A stretch of DNA of 64,000 nt from Plasmodiophora brassicae (taxonomy: Eukaryota; Endomyxa: Phytomyxea; Phytomyxea; Plasmodiophorida). Shown here in pieces: positions 23,343 through 35,999 of the stretch; position 1 is the first letter of the stretch, and every line of letters begins with the position of its first letter. The notes below the pieces were generated by a model, which made no database searches, was not told the origin of the DNA, and saw nothing but the letters and a program-made list of their open reading frames with translations. Location: the NCBI GenBank assembly GCA_036867785.1, contig CP145422.1, forward strand, positions 744,001 through 808,000. Reading direction: 5' to 3'. Both the position numbers and the translations under genes were made by a program.

Positions 23343-23603
23343 ACCCGCCGGGCCGTTCTGCGTTTAATCAACTAATCTTATATACCTATTAAAACACGCC
23401 GCTGCTCATGCACCCAAGCCACCGTCCCTGCTTGCCCAACTTGACGAACGGAATGCTGTTGTCCGTTCAGAAATGCGCCTGGCCTGGCAACGAGGTTGGG
23501 AACACGCCACAGGAAGGTGAGTAAAAAATGGGTCGTGGTCGGGCGCAACGGGAATTCTTCTGGAATCGGCGACGGCGCGCCGTGGCAGTGGCAGTTCGCA
23601 AAT

Positions 23604-26600
23604 ATGTTCACGGGGACGAGCGCCCGGCGTCGCGTCGACCTGTCGGGGCGGTCGGCACCGAGTGCAGCGTCGCGTGCCGACCTGCTCGAGCAGGCGCGCG
23701 TCCAGCGCCTGGAGCGGGACCAGGCCCGTCAGCGCGAGCAGTCGGCGGTGGCCATTCAGGCCGCGTACCGGTCGCATCGGGTTCGGCTCGCGGTTCGCGC
23801 CGAGCGCCGAGCCCTGTTTGACGCCAGCCTGGCAGGGACGGCGAAATGCAACGCCGTTCAGTTGCGACGGCTGGTTAGTGTCTTGTCGGCGTTCTACCGG
23901 CCGACCGGTGACGACCTGCAGCGCCTGATTCACCTCGCAGGCGCGATATCGCAGTCGATCATGCATACCGGTGTGTGTGATAGCATTCGCTCTATTGTGC
24001 TGCGTCGTACTGAATCGTTACCCGTTTCCAGATGCGTCCTTGAACATCTGCTCGTTGTTCGTTCATCAAGACCCGGACCAGGCCGCCTCGTTGGCGTTCT
24101 CCTTGGCCAAGTTCGCAGTCGCGCTCCTGGACGTATGCGCGTCCGCTGGGGCAACCCCATGCGTCTGCGTCTTCCTGCTTGTCTCGCCGGAACGATGGGC
24201 GATTGCCGGAGATTCCGACGGCGCCGTTCAAATCCAAAAGGGGATCGCGCTACGCCATGGAGGACTCAGGAAACTTCGCTCCGTCATCCTTGCTATGAAC
24301 AGCGGCCAGGAACCTGTCGAAGAGTCCCTTTGTGTGATGATGACCAGGGTGGCCGTTAGGATTGCCAGTCACGCCCCTGCCGCATTCGCCTGCGATATCG
24401 TTACGATTCCAACGTTGCCCCGCCTGCTAAGCGGTCAAGCTTTGCGTGTACTTGTCAGTTCTTCCAGTGTCCTGCAGGCATGCTTCCTGGCCATATCCAG
24501 TGACATTGCTTCGATTTCATCGACGATTCGCCAACAATACGATCGCAGTGGGGATTATCCATCTCTGGGATACCTGCTCGGGAACGTTCTTCAGCTATCG
24601 TTTGCGCGCGGCGCCGTTGATCATTCGTTGTTTCTCGCCGTCGGCGCGATTATGGGACAGGCTGGTGAAAGCACTTCGCGGATGTTCCCCCGTAAATCTG
24701 AGCCAGACGGCTCAGACTCTGACGAGGACGTTCACATGTCAACTGTCCCTGATCAGGTTGCCGAGCAACTACAGTTGATGACGAGTCGTCGCATGTTGGA
24801 TGAAATAGCGAAGACGCTGCGTGATGGGCCCGACGAATCTCGTTCTGCGGTTCAGGTTATGCTTCACTGCATCTTGCAGTCGTGGGGCGCTGCACGGTCC
24901 GACGTTCTTTCGGCGGTAGCGTTTGGCACACCATTGGCATCTGCGCTCTGGTCGCAGATTCGCGAGGCGAACATTGCCGCGATGCCTTTCGGCGAACTTC
25001 ATCGCAGCTGGCCATCTCTGGCACTGTTCGCTGCCCTGTACAGTCATCTGCTTCGTGTCCAAGATGACGACGAATTCTACGGGGGTCAATTCGGGCCAAT
25101 CACGATTGAGACGGTTCCTCATATCGTCGTCTTCCTGCGCGCCATTCTTATTCGGCTGTACTGGACGGACAGTTCATTGCAAACGGACTGGACAGATAAG
25201 CTTCGTCGCGAGGCGGCTGTCGCATTCGGGCAACTTCGTGATCGACAATCCCGTCGACCGTTCTGTCCTACAGACGCCTTCCTGATGGGGGACGCCGACC
25301 TGCTAAACCAGTTCAAGGTCGAGCTGTTTGGGTCGCCGTCGCGTGGTAACGGAGCCGTCCTGGCTGCATCGGGAATGGTCTTCCAGAGAGCTCAAGTCCT
25401 TCTTCGTGAAGTTCCAATTTTAATCCCTTTCGCTGAACGGGTTCGCGTGTTCTATTCCTGTATCGAGGCCGAGGACCGAGCCTCAGCGTATCCTTTCGGG
25501 CGGGCTGTTCGTGTGCGGCGCGATTCTCTCGTCGAAGACGCGTTCGACGGCCTGAAGATGTTCACAGACTCCTACTCGAGCCTGCGTCATATCCGCATCG
25601 AATTCGTTGATGAACACGGCCTGCCCGAAGCGGGTATCGATGGCGGTGGTTTATGGAAGGAGTTCGTCCAATTGTTCTGCAAACAGGCGCTGGACCCATC
25701 GACGGGAATGTTCTCCCAGACGGACGATCACACGTACTACCCGAGTCCGGCCGCGAAGATGGTTCGAGACGATTACCTTGACGTGACGAAGTTCTGCGGC
25801 ATGATCATCGGCAAGGCGATCTGGTCGCAGGTGCAGATTGAGCCTGTCTTCGCTGGCTGGTTCCTGCGGAAGCTGACGTCGTCACCGCCCTGTCTCGACG
25901 ACCTGCGCAGCATGGATCCCCAGCTGTACCGGAACCTCATCTTCCTGAAACGCCACGAAGGGGATTTCGCTGAACTCGCCTTGACGTTCTCAACTGTCAA
26001 CGACGAGCTCGGGCAGAAAGAGGTCGTCGAACTGTGCCCAGGTGGGCTTTCGATTCCGGTGACGCGCGAGAACCGCCTGTCCTTCATCCATCTGCTCGCC
26101 GACTACAAGCTGAATCGTCAGCTTCACGCCCAGTGCCAGGCGTTCATTCAGGGCTTGCAGGCCGTCATCCCTAGCAGGTGGTCGCGGATCTTTGCGCCAG
26201 ATGAAATGCAAATGCTGATTAGCGGATCCCGGACGCCGCTCGATATTGAAGACATGCGGCGCCATTGCGTGTATACTGGTAGGCGAGAACACGTATCGTC
26301 TACGTATGTTATTAGCGGTTCACTCATTATGTGCGAACAGGATTCGACGACAAGGACCCCCTCGTTGACTGGTTCTGGGACGTCCTGGCTTCCCTGTCTC
26401 CTGAAGACGCCTCATTGACCCTTCGCTTTTTCACGAGTTGCAGCCGACCTCCTCTGCTAGGTACGCATATCAGCGTGCTCGACCTCTGGACCCGCTCTTA
26501 TCGTTGCCTGTACAGGGTTCGCGTCGCTGAACCCGCAGTTGTGCTTGCAGAAGTCCAACCGGGAGGCCACGGCGCTCCCGACGGCCTCCACGTGTGTCAA

Positions 26601-26694
26601 CATGATCCGACTCCCGGCGTATCCTACCAAGGAGATGCTCAGGGAGAAGCTCATGTACGCGGTTAAATCGAATACAGGGTTCAACCTCACATAG
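23604..26694 (+). CDS. UBE3C: HECT E3 ubiquitin ligase, UBE3C/Hul5 type
   Basis: Proteasome-associated HECT ubiquitin ligase that extends chains on stalled substrates. Exons 23604-23970, 24032-26278, 26341-26460, 26516-26694; introns 61, 62 and 55 nt; 970 aa. The N-terminus fits UBE3C: MFTGTSARRRVDLSG, a charged helix, then an IQ motif (about residues 48-60, AVAIQAAYRSHRVR). An acidic patch (DGSDSDEDVH) lies mid-protein. The HECT domain starts with IRIEFVDEHGLPEAGIDGGG and ends RPPLLG-GFASLNPQ. The catalytic Cys is at about 938 in LPTASTCVNM, and the tail has the Phe near the end (GFNLT). The second exon looks like an independent frame from 23971 only because the intron is read through. Confidence 0.93.
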
Positions 26695-26743
26695 ACACGA
26701 ACACCGATCACATGGCCTTTGCCGGGGGACGCCACATTTGCCC

Positions 26744-26752
26744 TATTTATAG
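26744..26752 (+). promoter_or_regulatory. TATA-like element before the SET-domain gene
   Basis: TATTTATAG lies 68-76 bp upstream of the ATG at 26820 and only 50 bp after the UBE3C stop. It argues for a start at 26820 rather than at the upstream in-frame ATG at 26712. Confidence 0.35.
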
Positions 26753-26819
26753 CGTGCGGCTTGCGCGCAAAACTCGCTGCGGCGAGGAGGAAGGCAGCAG
26801 CGGCGTCAGGCGGACGACG

Positions 26820-28956
26820 ATGCTGTCCGGCGCGCACGTGGAGTTCCGAGCATGGCTTGAGAACAATGGCATGCGAATTCCGAAACATCTCGAGGTCAGG
26901 CGCTGTCCTTCGGCAGGCAATGGGCTGTTTACGACGAAGGCAATCGAAGCGGGCGAGACGGTGGTCGACGTCCCGTCCAACCTCATCCTCACCGGGCCGA
27001 AGTCGCGCCAATCGCTCGTACGCACACAATGTCGGGGCAACGTGCTCGGCCTGTGTTCCAACAACTGTAAACAGGTCGGGCAGCACCTCGTGAAGATGAA
27101 GGCGCCGCCGCGTACCATCATGCATTTGTGGTTGATTGCCGAGCGACACGTCCACGATTCGTTCTTCGGTCCATACCTGAGGTCCCTGCCGACAACCTAC
27201 TCAGATCCAATGTGGTGGGACGACGAAGACCGGGCCCTCCTGTCTGGCACCAACATGTTCTCTGCCGTCCAGACCAGGTAACCCCGGTGAATGTCAGCCC
27301 GCTTATGTCGTCTGATGGCTTCTAAGGGAGCGCGAGATCGAGGAAGAGCTGGAGCAATACGCGGTGCCGCTGAGTGGCATGCACCCGGACGTGTTCCCCA
27401 GCGAGCTGTGCACACGTGCCCATCTGCTGTGGGCGCGGTCGACGTTGACCTCGCGAGGGTTCCCGGCACGGCTCGTCCCCGCCGGCGACGGGTACATTCC
27501 ACCTGGAGAACGTGACGTCGGCTGCCTGATCCCTTTCGCCGACTATTTCAACCACAGCGCGCCCGGGCCGTCCACCTGTCAGGAATGGGTCGTCACCGAC
27601 CGATCCGTCGCGTTTCGAGGCGTTGACGGGTTCCATGCCGCCGTCGGCGACCAGGTCTTCACGAACTACGGCGCGAAATCCAACGAAGAGTTCCTGCTCG
27701 GGTATGGGTTCACGATCCCAGACAACAGCGCCGACCATGTCACCGTCGCCCTGAGCGCTCCGCCCGACACGTTCTACCTGACGCGATTGGGCATCCCGCC
27801 TGGACTCGTCCACGCTCTGCGACGCCGCGCCATGACCGACCGGGAACGATACGTCTTCGATGGAGATGCCACCCGTCCCATCAACGACGAGAACGAGGCC
27901 GCTGTCCACGATGCCCTTCGGGACATGTTCCGACGATCATTGTCGAAACTGGGTCCGACGCCCGCCAAGGCGGGTTCCACGAAGGCGGCCAACGCGCGCC
28001 ACTATCGGTCCGGGCAGGTCGACATCCTCGAGACGTGTCTCGGGCAGGTTGCCGAGGCGCCCGCTGGGGACATCCTGTACGCCGTCGACCTGGGCGACGT
28101 CATGACGGCCGACGGCGTCCTGCAGTCCTGGCCAACGCTCCGGATGATCGACGGCCTCGACGACATCGCTGTCCTGACCGTGGCGATGACGCGCGCTATC
28201 GCCGATTCATCGTCGGCGTGGTCGTCCATCTCGTGTGAAACGCTGCCGGTATCGTGGACCGATGCGCAGTTGGCCGCTCTGGGTCCAGGGCATTCCCCAG
28301 CCCGCCGGGCGATCGACGCGGCTCGTGAGGACGTCCACGACCTGTACGGTCAGCTCTTCCCGATGCTATCCGATCAGGTGCCCGACGAGTTCCCGCCGGA
28401 CGTCTTCACGGTGGACAGGTTCGTCCAGGCGGCCGCCCTTGTCGATGCGCACTCCATCCAGGTCCCGGGTGTCGCCGCTACGCTCGTCGTTCCAATGCCA
28501 GCGCTTCCTGTGCATGCTGCAACGAACCCGACGGCTCGGTTCGTGGTCGACGCCGACCGCCAGCGCCTTCACCTGTGCCGAATCCGGTCTGGCGACCAGG
28601 TGACGGCCCGCCTCGGACTGTCACTGTCCAACACCGACCTGCTCGTTTCATTTGGGCAAGTCCTGCCCTGCAACCCGTTCGACGCGATCGATGTCGGCGT
28701 CGAATGCGACGACCTCCCAGGCGTGGGACACGCGCTGACGCTGGCAAACGGCATCCCAGACCGCCTGCAACAGGCCTACGACGTGGGCACCCTGGCCCGC
28801 ATCATTGAAACCGTGTCGTCCATCGCGAACGGCGACCCTGCATGCGATTCGCTCAGCGCCCGGCAGCGACGTCTGGTGCAAGCGTATCACGACGCGCTTC
28901 GTGCCGTCGTCGACGAAGCGCGGGCGGCCCTCCGTCTGTCCACGTCATATGATTGA
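26820..28956 (+). CDS. SET-domain protein lysine/histidine methyltransferase (RuBisCO LSMT/SETD3-like)
   Basis: SAM-dependent methyltransferase of the class with a split SET domain plus a RuBisCO-LSMT-type substrate-binding region. The substrate is unknown (relatives modify RuBisCO, actin or other proteins). Two exons, 26820-27277 and 27327-28956, 49-nt intron, 695 aa. Blocks: RRCPSAGNGLFTTKAIEAGE opens the SET domain; LIPFADYFNHSAPGP carries the N-H-S motif; VFTNYGAKSNEEFLLGYGF has the catalytic-type Tyr and closes it. The remaining about 400 residues are the helical C-terminal part, longer than usual. The gene follows UBE3C head-to-tail with a 125-bp gap. Confidence 0.82.
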
Positions 28957-29101
28957 ACACGCGCGTGCGACCGTTTAGCAACAGGTTGGTCCCGATGGAT
29001 GATGGCGGTGCGACGCGGCTCTCCCTGCGCCCGCCGCGGGACAGACCTCGTCACGCGCAACGTTTTAGGGCGGCTGCCATATATCCACGGTGCGGCCGCG
29101 C

Positions 29102-32100
29102 CTATTTGCTCGTCGGGTTGCTGGGATGCCGGGCGCCACCGCCGCCGGCCTGCGCCAGCAGCGCCCTGATGTTGCCGCCTCGGACGAGCGACGTCGCCGG
29201 CTGCGGGCGCCTGTGCGCCGGCTGCTGCCGCGCCCTGGCCATGGCCTTCGGGGAGAGCAGCAGCGGCGCCCGCGGCGAACGCATCAGCTGGTGCTGCTGC
29301 ACCTGGACCGGCGGCGACGTGTTCACCGCGTCCGCCGAGCGGCGTATGGACGGCGAGAACCCTTTCACAGAGAACACGTTGCGCAGCATGCCCGCGCCTT
29401 CGCTCTGGGGTGTCGTCCAGCGCGTCCCGCCCGGCGACGGCAACGCGTCGTGGGCGGCGACGACGGCGGGCGGCTCGTCGGGTTCGGCGCCGCCGGGCGC
29501 CTGGAAGACGCCGGCGAGGGGCGCGTAGACGGCGGCGGCGCCCTCGACCATGGCGAACATGGAGTGGATGCGCGCGCGGTCCACGGCGGTGACGTCGCGC
29601 CCGTCGATGCACTTGAGCGTCGTGATCGACCGGATCAGCGTCGGGCGGTACATCTGCTTGCGCGCCACCGGGTTGCCCTGCAGCGTGACGTCGAGCAGGA
29701 ACGCGATCCGCTGCAGCTGGTCCAGGTCGGACAGGGTCGCGATCCGGTTGCCGGCGCACGACAGGATCTGTAGCCGGGGGCAGTACGTCGGCGCCTGCTG
29801 GCACAGCGCCGACAGCGCCTTGATCGCGTTGTCGTCCAGCGTCAGGTGGCGCAGCGACAGCAGGCCGCGCAGGTCGTCGTCGCCGATCGCCCGGATCTGG
29901 TTGTTGCACAGGTTCAGCTCGCGAACGTGGCAGCAGGCCTGCAGGCCGGCGACGACCCGGATGTCGTTCGACTTCAGGTTCAGGGTGCGCAGGCGCGGCA
30001 GGCACTCCAGGTGCAGGGACGCGATCGACGTCACGCGATTCGACGCCAGGTACAGGTGCTCGAGGTGCACCAGCGGCGCCCAGGCGCCGTCGGCGATCGC
30101 GTCGACGCGGTTGTGCGACAGGTTCAACGACGTCATCGACGACAGCGCGGCCAGGGACTCCACGCGCACCAGCGCGTTGTTCTCCAGGTTCACCTGGCGC
30201 ACCGACAGGAACTTGTGGCCGGACAGCGGGTCGATCGAGCGGATCTGGAACCCGGACAGGTCCAGGTCGTCCAGGGACGTGTTGCTGCGCCCGTGGATCC
30301 ATTCGTCGAGGAACTCCTCGGTGATGCGCCCCTCGAATTCGTCGCGGGACCCGTCGATCTCGGCGCCCGTCACCGGGACGCCGTCCAGAACCTTCAGCTT
30401 CTTGACGTTGAACACGCAGGCGAGGCGGTAGGACGGCTCCCTGCAGACCGGGTTGCCGCTCAGGTCCAGGATCACGAGTTGCACGAGCAGGCGCAGCTGT
30501 TTGATCGTCGGCGACAACGCCTCCACCCGGTTGTTGCTCAGGTACAGCTCCAGCAGCGACGTGCAATGCTCCAGGCCCGACAGCGACGTGATCGCGTTGT
30601 CCTCCAGCGACAGCTGAAGCAACGACGTCGCCTGGTCCAATCCCTAGCGGCGTCCCTTGGTTGTCAGATCCCCCACTGAACGACGAGGACGACGACGCGT
30701 ACCGTTATTTCTGAAATGCGATTGTTGCCCAGTTCGAGACGCTGTAGACGAGGTAGGGTCGACAGGTTCCCGATCGTCGCGATGTGGTTGTCCTCGAGGG
30801 CCACGACTTCGAGGGCGGGGGCGCCACCGAACCCTCTGCGATCAGCGTCAGCCGCAAGCCCGCACAACACGAACCGGACCCGTACTCGATGACGCGCAGG
30901 TCGTTGTCGCAGAACGAGACCGACTTCAGGTTGGGCAGGGCGTGGTCGGACAGCGACGCGATCGAGCGCAGGCGCTGATGGTCGGCCTGGATGCCGACGG
31001 CGTGCTCCGCCCAGGTCGCGTCGTAGGCGGGCGCTGACAGGACGGCGCCGTCGGGGCCCATCGCACACGCCCTGAGCAGGCCCACGTCGAGGACGGACGC
31101 GTTCCCGTTCCAGACGGCGGGGGCGGCGGCGCTGGCGGCGTCGTCCAGCGCCTGCACCGGTCGCATGTCGATCTGCTGGATCTGCTTCGGGACGCAGGCG
31201 CGCAGCGCCCAGGCGTACGTCTTCGCCGAGCACATCGGGTTCTGGCTCAGGTTCAGCTCGACGAGGTTCGGGCAGTGCAGCGCGAACAGCTCGAGGTCGT
31301 CCAGGCGGGCCAGGGCGTTGTTGTTCAGGTGGCAGACGGTGAGGCGGGCGAGGCCGGCCAGCCCCTCGATGCGCTGCAGCAGGTTGTGCCCCAGGTCCAG
31401 GTGCGTCAGGTGGACCAGCGCCGACAGGCCCGCCATCGACTCGATCTGGTTGAACGCCAGGATCAGCGTGTGCAGGCCGGCCAGGCGCCCGACGAGGCCC
31501 GCACACGTCGTCAGCGCGTGCCCGTGCAGGTTCAGGTACGGCAACGAGCGGCACAGGCGCCCGTCGTCGTCGTCGTCGTCGTCAAGGCCGATCGCGCGCG
31601 CCTGCTCCCGGATCGTCCCCATCGTCACCACCGACACCTTGTCGTCGCGAGGGGTCACGACGGGCGGCATCGCCAGCACGGCGCGCCACTCGGCCGTGTC
31701 GCACGTCTCGGCGTGCTCGCGGCTCCATCGCGTTCGGAACTGGTCCACGTCCCTGTCGATGGCCACGTTGCGACCGGGATGCGATGGCGTCGTGGCCCCG
31801 TGCGGGACCGGAGACGCTTGCGCGTCGTCGTCGTCGTCGTCGACGGCCTCGGTGAAGGAGAGCACCCGGGGCGCATCGCCCGCGTCGGTTCGCAGGTACC
31901 GGTAGTCGACGACGTATTCGGGCAGGACGAGGCTCGCGTTCAGGATGCGATCCAGGCGGTACTGGCCGGCGGGGTCGTCGCCAGCGGCGACCAGCGCCGG
32001 CAGGCCGTCCGGCCCGACCGGATGGTAGGCCTTGCAGAGGAGCGCGGCGCACCGGTCGATGACGCGACGATGGCGGAACTGGGGGTCGGAGGCGCGCGCC

Positions 32101-33657
32101 GTCAGCCGCGTGCGATCGGCGATCGCGAGGCTGTTCGTCAGGAACGTGTCGTCGGCGACGGCGCGTTCCATGCCGAACTTGCACATGTCCATGCAGCGTT
32201 TCTGGTACGTGTCGTAGTCGGCGCCGTCGATGCCGACGAACACGTAGAAGACGCCGTGCCGGGCCTGGAGCCGGTCGCCGTCGACCTTCTCGACGGCCGC
32301 GTCGAACCGCGTCCGGAGGTGGCGATTGTAGACGCGGGCGACGCCGGTGACGTCGACGCGGTCGACGGCGAACTCGGCGGCGAACGCGTCGGCGTGCGCC
32401 CGTTCGGCGACGAGCGCGACGCACGACGCGTACCACTGGTCGGCGGCACCGGCGCCCTGCTCGACGCGCACGTTGCCGCCCGTCTCCAGCTCCAGCTGCA
32501 GGCGCGACACGTACATCGACGCCTCGGACTGCACGCGCTGCTTCAACAGGCTCAAGTCGGCGTCGACGAGCGCGGACTGCGCCAGCTGCCCGTGAAGGGC
32601 GGCGTCCAGGGCGGCGCACCTGCGGCACGCAATATTAGGGCGCGGCGCCATATACAGAGGGGGGCAGCAGCACATCCGCACGGACTTACTTTTCCCGGAG
32701 CGCAGCGTCGGAGACGGGCAGGTCGTTCGGGTCGGCGGCGCGGGTCGGCCGGTTGGCGGCCAGCGCGCGCTGGTGCCGCACCTGGTCGAGGTCGCGCTTC
32801 TGCCGCCAGACGACGGACATGGCGACGTTGATGTGCGCCAGGTACCCGAGGCGGACCTGGCCGGCCTGGCGGATCGCGTCCGTCGCCTGCTTCTTGGCGA
32901 TCTTGATGCGCATGTTGTAGTACATGACCTTCTTGACGTAGACGGACTGGGCGTTGGCCCGCGCCTGCGCGCTGATCAGCGTGCCGTCCAGGATGTCGAC
33001 CTGGGCGAGATGGTACAGCGCGAACGTCTGGTAGTTGCAGAGGGCGCAGACCGGGTTGTCGCCGTAGTGCGGATCCGACAGGTACACGTTCCGCAGCGAG
33101 GGCAGGGCCCGCCCCAGGAAGCGGACGTCGTCCAGGCACCCGATGCGGTTGCCGCTCAGGTTCAGGTCGCGCAGCGCGCGAAGGCCTTCGAGTTCGCTGC
33201 CGCATTGCCCGATGGCGTTGTTCGCCACGTTCAGCGTCGTCAGCGACTGGCAGGCCTTCAGGCCAGCCAGCGACGCGACGCGGTTGTCGGCCAGCGACAG
33301 GTACTCGAGCGAGACGAGGTGCGACACGTTGCCGACCCGGGTGATGGCGTTCGCGCGCAGGTCGAGCGAGACGAGGTTGACGTTGGCGTCGAGGCCCTCG
33401 AGACGCGCGATCCGGTTCTCGCAGAGCGCGAGGCGCTTCAGGGACGTGAGCCGGCCCAGCCCGGCGATCGCCGTGATGCCGCAGGCGATCAGCTCGAGCG
33501 TCGTCAGCGCCGGGAACGCGTGCAGGCCCCGCATCGTCGGGTACGACGCCATGAACAGCTCGATGGTGTCGATCGTCGACGCCGCCGCCGCCGACGACGA
33601 CAGGCCATTGGCGTCGAGCAGCAACGCGATCGCATCCGCGTCCTGCTCGTCGCTCAT
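29102..33657 (-). CDS. LRRC9: LRRC9-like leucine-rich-repeat protein
   Basis: Giant SDS22-type LRR protein of the LRRC9 family, found mainly in ciliated organisms. Exons 33657-32690, 32619-30886, 30835-30703, 30643-29102; introns 70, 50 and 59 nt; 1458 aa, essentially the length of animal LRRC9 (1453). Three blocks of repeats: near the N-terminus (LTTLELIACGITAIAGLGRL, LVSLDLRANAITRV), the middle (LHTLILAFNQIESMAGLSAL) and the C-terminal half (LLELYLSNNRVEAL, LRTLNLKSNDIRVV). LRR-cap-like segments (DNPVCALCNYQTFALYHL, GNPVCREPSYRLA) end blocks. A basic disordered tail follows. Each splice joins a repeat precisely, for example NRISEIT-GLDQATSLL. Long antisense frames here are GC-driven shadows. 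Confidence 0.85.
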
Positions 33658-33724
33658 GACGCGACGATGCTCATGCCCCGCCCGGTCTAACCGTACCTCG
33701 CGATCGTTACGTCCCGTCACTATG

Positions 33725-35861
33725 TTACATTGTGAGCTTCGGCGCGTTGTCGTTCAGGAGCAGGTCGACAGCGACGAGCGTCGATGGGAGGACGTGCAGG
33801 CGGTCGAACCGGACCCGCATCAGGTCGAAGGCGACGCACGGCGGGCGCGTTGTGCCGTCCGCCTTGGGCACCTTGGCGTACCGCTGCGAGAAGTGTGTCA
33901 GGATCGTGTCCTGGGCGCCCATCGCCCTGCCGGCCGCCAGCGCCTCGCTCATCGTGCTGTGCCGCTTCAGGACCGCCTCGTCGGCGAGCTCGTCGTCGAA
34001 CGTCGCCTCGTGCACCAGCACGGTCGCACCGGCGCCGGCGTCGATCAGCGCCGGGCACGGGCGCGTGTCGCCCGAATACACGAACTTCCACCCGCGCTCG
34101 TGCGTCAGCACGATCCCGAACGAATCCCGGCAATGCAGGACCGGGACGCTCGTCATGGACGTGATCTGCAGGTGCGTTCGCAGCCAGGACGACAGGTCGG
34201 GCGCGTCGGTGACGTCGGCCAGGTGGCAGTGGACACGATCGGGCGAGACAGACAGGAACTGGCGTACCCATTGGCGCACCTGGACCGGGGCGACGACCAG
34301 CAGCGGCGCGTCCGCGTACTGGCGATGCGCGCGGAGCAGGGACACGAGGCCGACGTGGTGGTCGGCGTGCTTGTGCGAGATCCAGACGCATCGCAGCGAC
34401 CGGAGGTACCCGGGCAGGTCGTCGAACGCGCGCACGATCTGCCCCAGGACGCCTTCGCCGCAGTCGAGCAGGATGCGACCCGACCCGGGCACCATCAGGT
34501 CGATGCCGCTGCTGTTCCTGTACTTCGAGGGCGCCGCCGCACCCGTCCCCAGGAACGTCAGCTCGGGGCTCTCCCCCGACGTTGCCGACGACTGGGCGTC
34601 GTGCGCCTCCCGGATGGCGGCGCCGACGCCATCGACGCCGGCCAGGTGCTTATCGATGGCGTCAGCCGGGATTGCAGACGGCACGTCGTCCAGAAGCAAC
34701 CCGGTCGTCTTGTTGGGCGGGAACTGGAACCGGGCCATGGCGTGGGTGAGCGGCGACATGTCGGGCAAGGCGGGACGCGCCAGAGGGAACGCTTCCGGGC
34801 ACACGCGGTGGAGCATGGTGTGGACGGCGTTCGACGGTGCAAACGTGGCGGACGTGTCCAGGTTGATCGTCGCACTGCACCGAAGGTGCTGGACGCCGGT
34901 CGGGAACGTTCCCGCCTGCCAGGACCGGTAGGCGGTCGTGGCGGACACGTCGTCGGGCGTCAGGTGGACGACAGCGGCCAGGTGCGGTGCGTGCTTGGCC
35001 ACGTCGCCGAGCAGGGCGACATGGTCGACCGTCGGACAATCGACAATGATGAAGGATCGTCCAGGTCGGGGCGGACCGACGACTTCGCAGGGTTGTACGA
35101 CGCGGCCGTCGTCCGTCGTGGCAGGTTCGCCCCGGATCAGGCCGGCGAAGTCGGGCCCGGGTTTCAGGCCGAGCCCCCGTGCTTTGGCTGGGTCGAACTT
35201 CCCGGGAAGGTCGGCCAGCCGCACGATGTATGCAACGATGCAGGGCGTGTGCGCGTCGCCGTTCGGCGTGGACAGCAGCTCAGCCGCCGCAAGCTCAACG
35301 TCGGCGTCGTCAATGTCCCGGATCCGCTTTCGCGGTGACCGTCTAGGCGAGAACGCAATCGCCTGGACCGATACTTCGTCGTCGTTGAGCACGGCGACGG
35401 GTTCCCTGCCGTGCGCGTCAATGACATGGGCCTGTGCGAACCGTCAGGCAGAGGTGAACGGTGGGACGAGGTCTGAAACGGACCTGGAGCGTGTGTTGCG
35501 GGTTGGACGCGAACGAACGCGCGGCGGCGACAACGGCGTCGGTGTGCACCGGCCCGTGCAACGTGACGCTGTCGAAGCTGTCGATGTCGGCCAGCGTCAT
35601 GAACAGGCCGGGTACGCCACCGAACTGCCGGATCGACAGCCCCGTCAGGAACACGTCGGCCAGGCGCACCAGGCGCACCCGGTGCATCGCACAGAACCGC
35701 TGGGGACGACCGGTCAGGCATGGCGGACGCGGAAGCGCGCGCGCGCGCGCGCGTACCTGTATGCCTTCGCCAGCGTTGAACAGGTACCGCTTGAACCTCG
35801 TGCACAGGTAGACGGACGGGGACGACCCGGGCGCGGCACCGAGGATCTGCAGGTACACCAT
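33725..35861 (-). CDS. ELAC2: long-form tRNase Z (ELAC2)
   Basis: Zinc endonuclease that removes tRNA 3' trailers, in nucleus and/or mitochondria. Exons 35861-35757, 35699-35484, 35431-33725; introns 57 and 52 nt; 675 aa. The degenerate N-terminal beta-lactamase half begins MVYLQILGAAPGSSPSV with FNAGEGIQ, and the C-terminal half is catalytic: LTFLGTGAAAPSKYRNSSG, LDCGEGVLGQ, zinc-binding WISHKHADHHVG (HxHxDH), FVYSGDTRPC, VLVHEATFDD (H-E-A-T) and ILTHFSQRY. The first intron is a multiple of three without a stop, so only family comparison shows it. The 5' frame is open upstream of the ATG without another ATG. It fits with the tRNA gene and TRPT1 in the same window. Confidence 0.93.
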
Positions 35862-35910
35862 TCCACGCGGCTGGAATGCGGCAGGCAGGTAGCGGCAGCA
35901 GGCAGCCCCG

Positions 35911-35927
35911 GCGCCGCGGACTGCGCC
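35911..35927 (-). promoter_or_regulatory. CGGACTGCG motif upstream of ELAC2
   Basis: GCGCCGCGGACTGCGCC on the plus strand, 50-66 bp before the ELAC2 ATG and shared with the divergent TMEM260 promoter. On the ELAC2 strand it reads GGCGCAGTCCGCGGCGC, close to the GACGCAGTCCGTGG before DIMT1. Confidence 0.4.
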
Positions 35928-35999
35928 AACGCTGCGCAAGTCGCGGCGCGCACCGCCGCCCACCTAAAGGCGTTACGCGCGCGACGGGGCGGCGTTACG

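Noticed and set aside
23971-24031. Apparent N-terminus of an 815-codon HECT frame
   Set aside because: This is a 61-nt intron. The real N-terminus with the IQ motif is in the exon starting at 23604.
26712-26819. Upstream in-frame ATG for the SET-domain gene
   Set aside because: It would put a TATA-like element inside the coding region and add a non-conserved leader. The ATG at 26820 gives the usual N-terminus.
28887-30566. 559-codon minus-strand frame rich in Arg, Pro and Ala
   Set aside because: It is an out-of-frame shadow of the LRRC9 C-terminal exon. The true frame shows LRR consensus throughout.
32620-32689. TATA-like sequence and ATG suggesting a separate LRR gene
   Set aside because: The segment fits a 70-nt GTAAGT..CCGCAG intron. 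Removing it joins both LRR parts in phase into a full-length LRRC9-like protein.
33143-35338. 731-codon plus-strand open frame
   Set aside because: It is antisense to ELAC2 and the LRRC9 N-terminus, composed mainly of Arg, Val, Gln and Asp without domains. Such frames are expected opposite GC-rich coding sequence.
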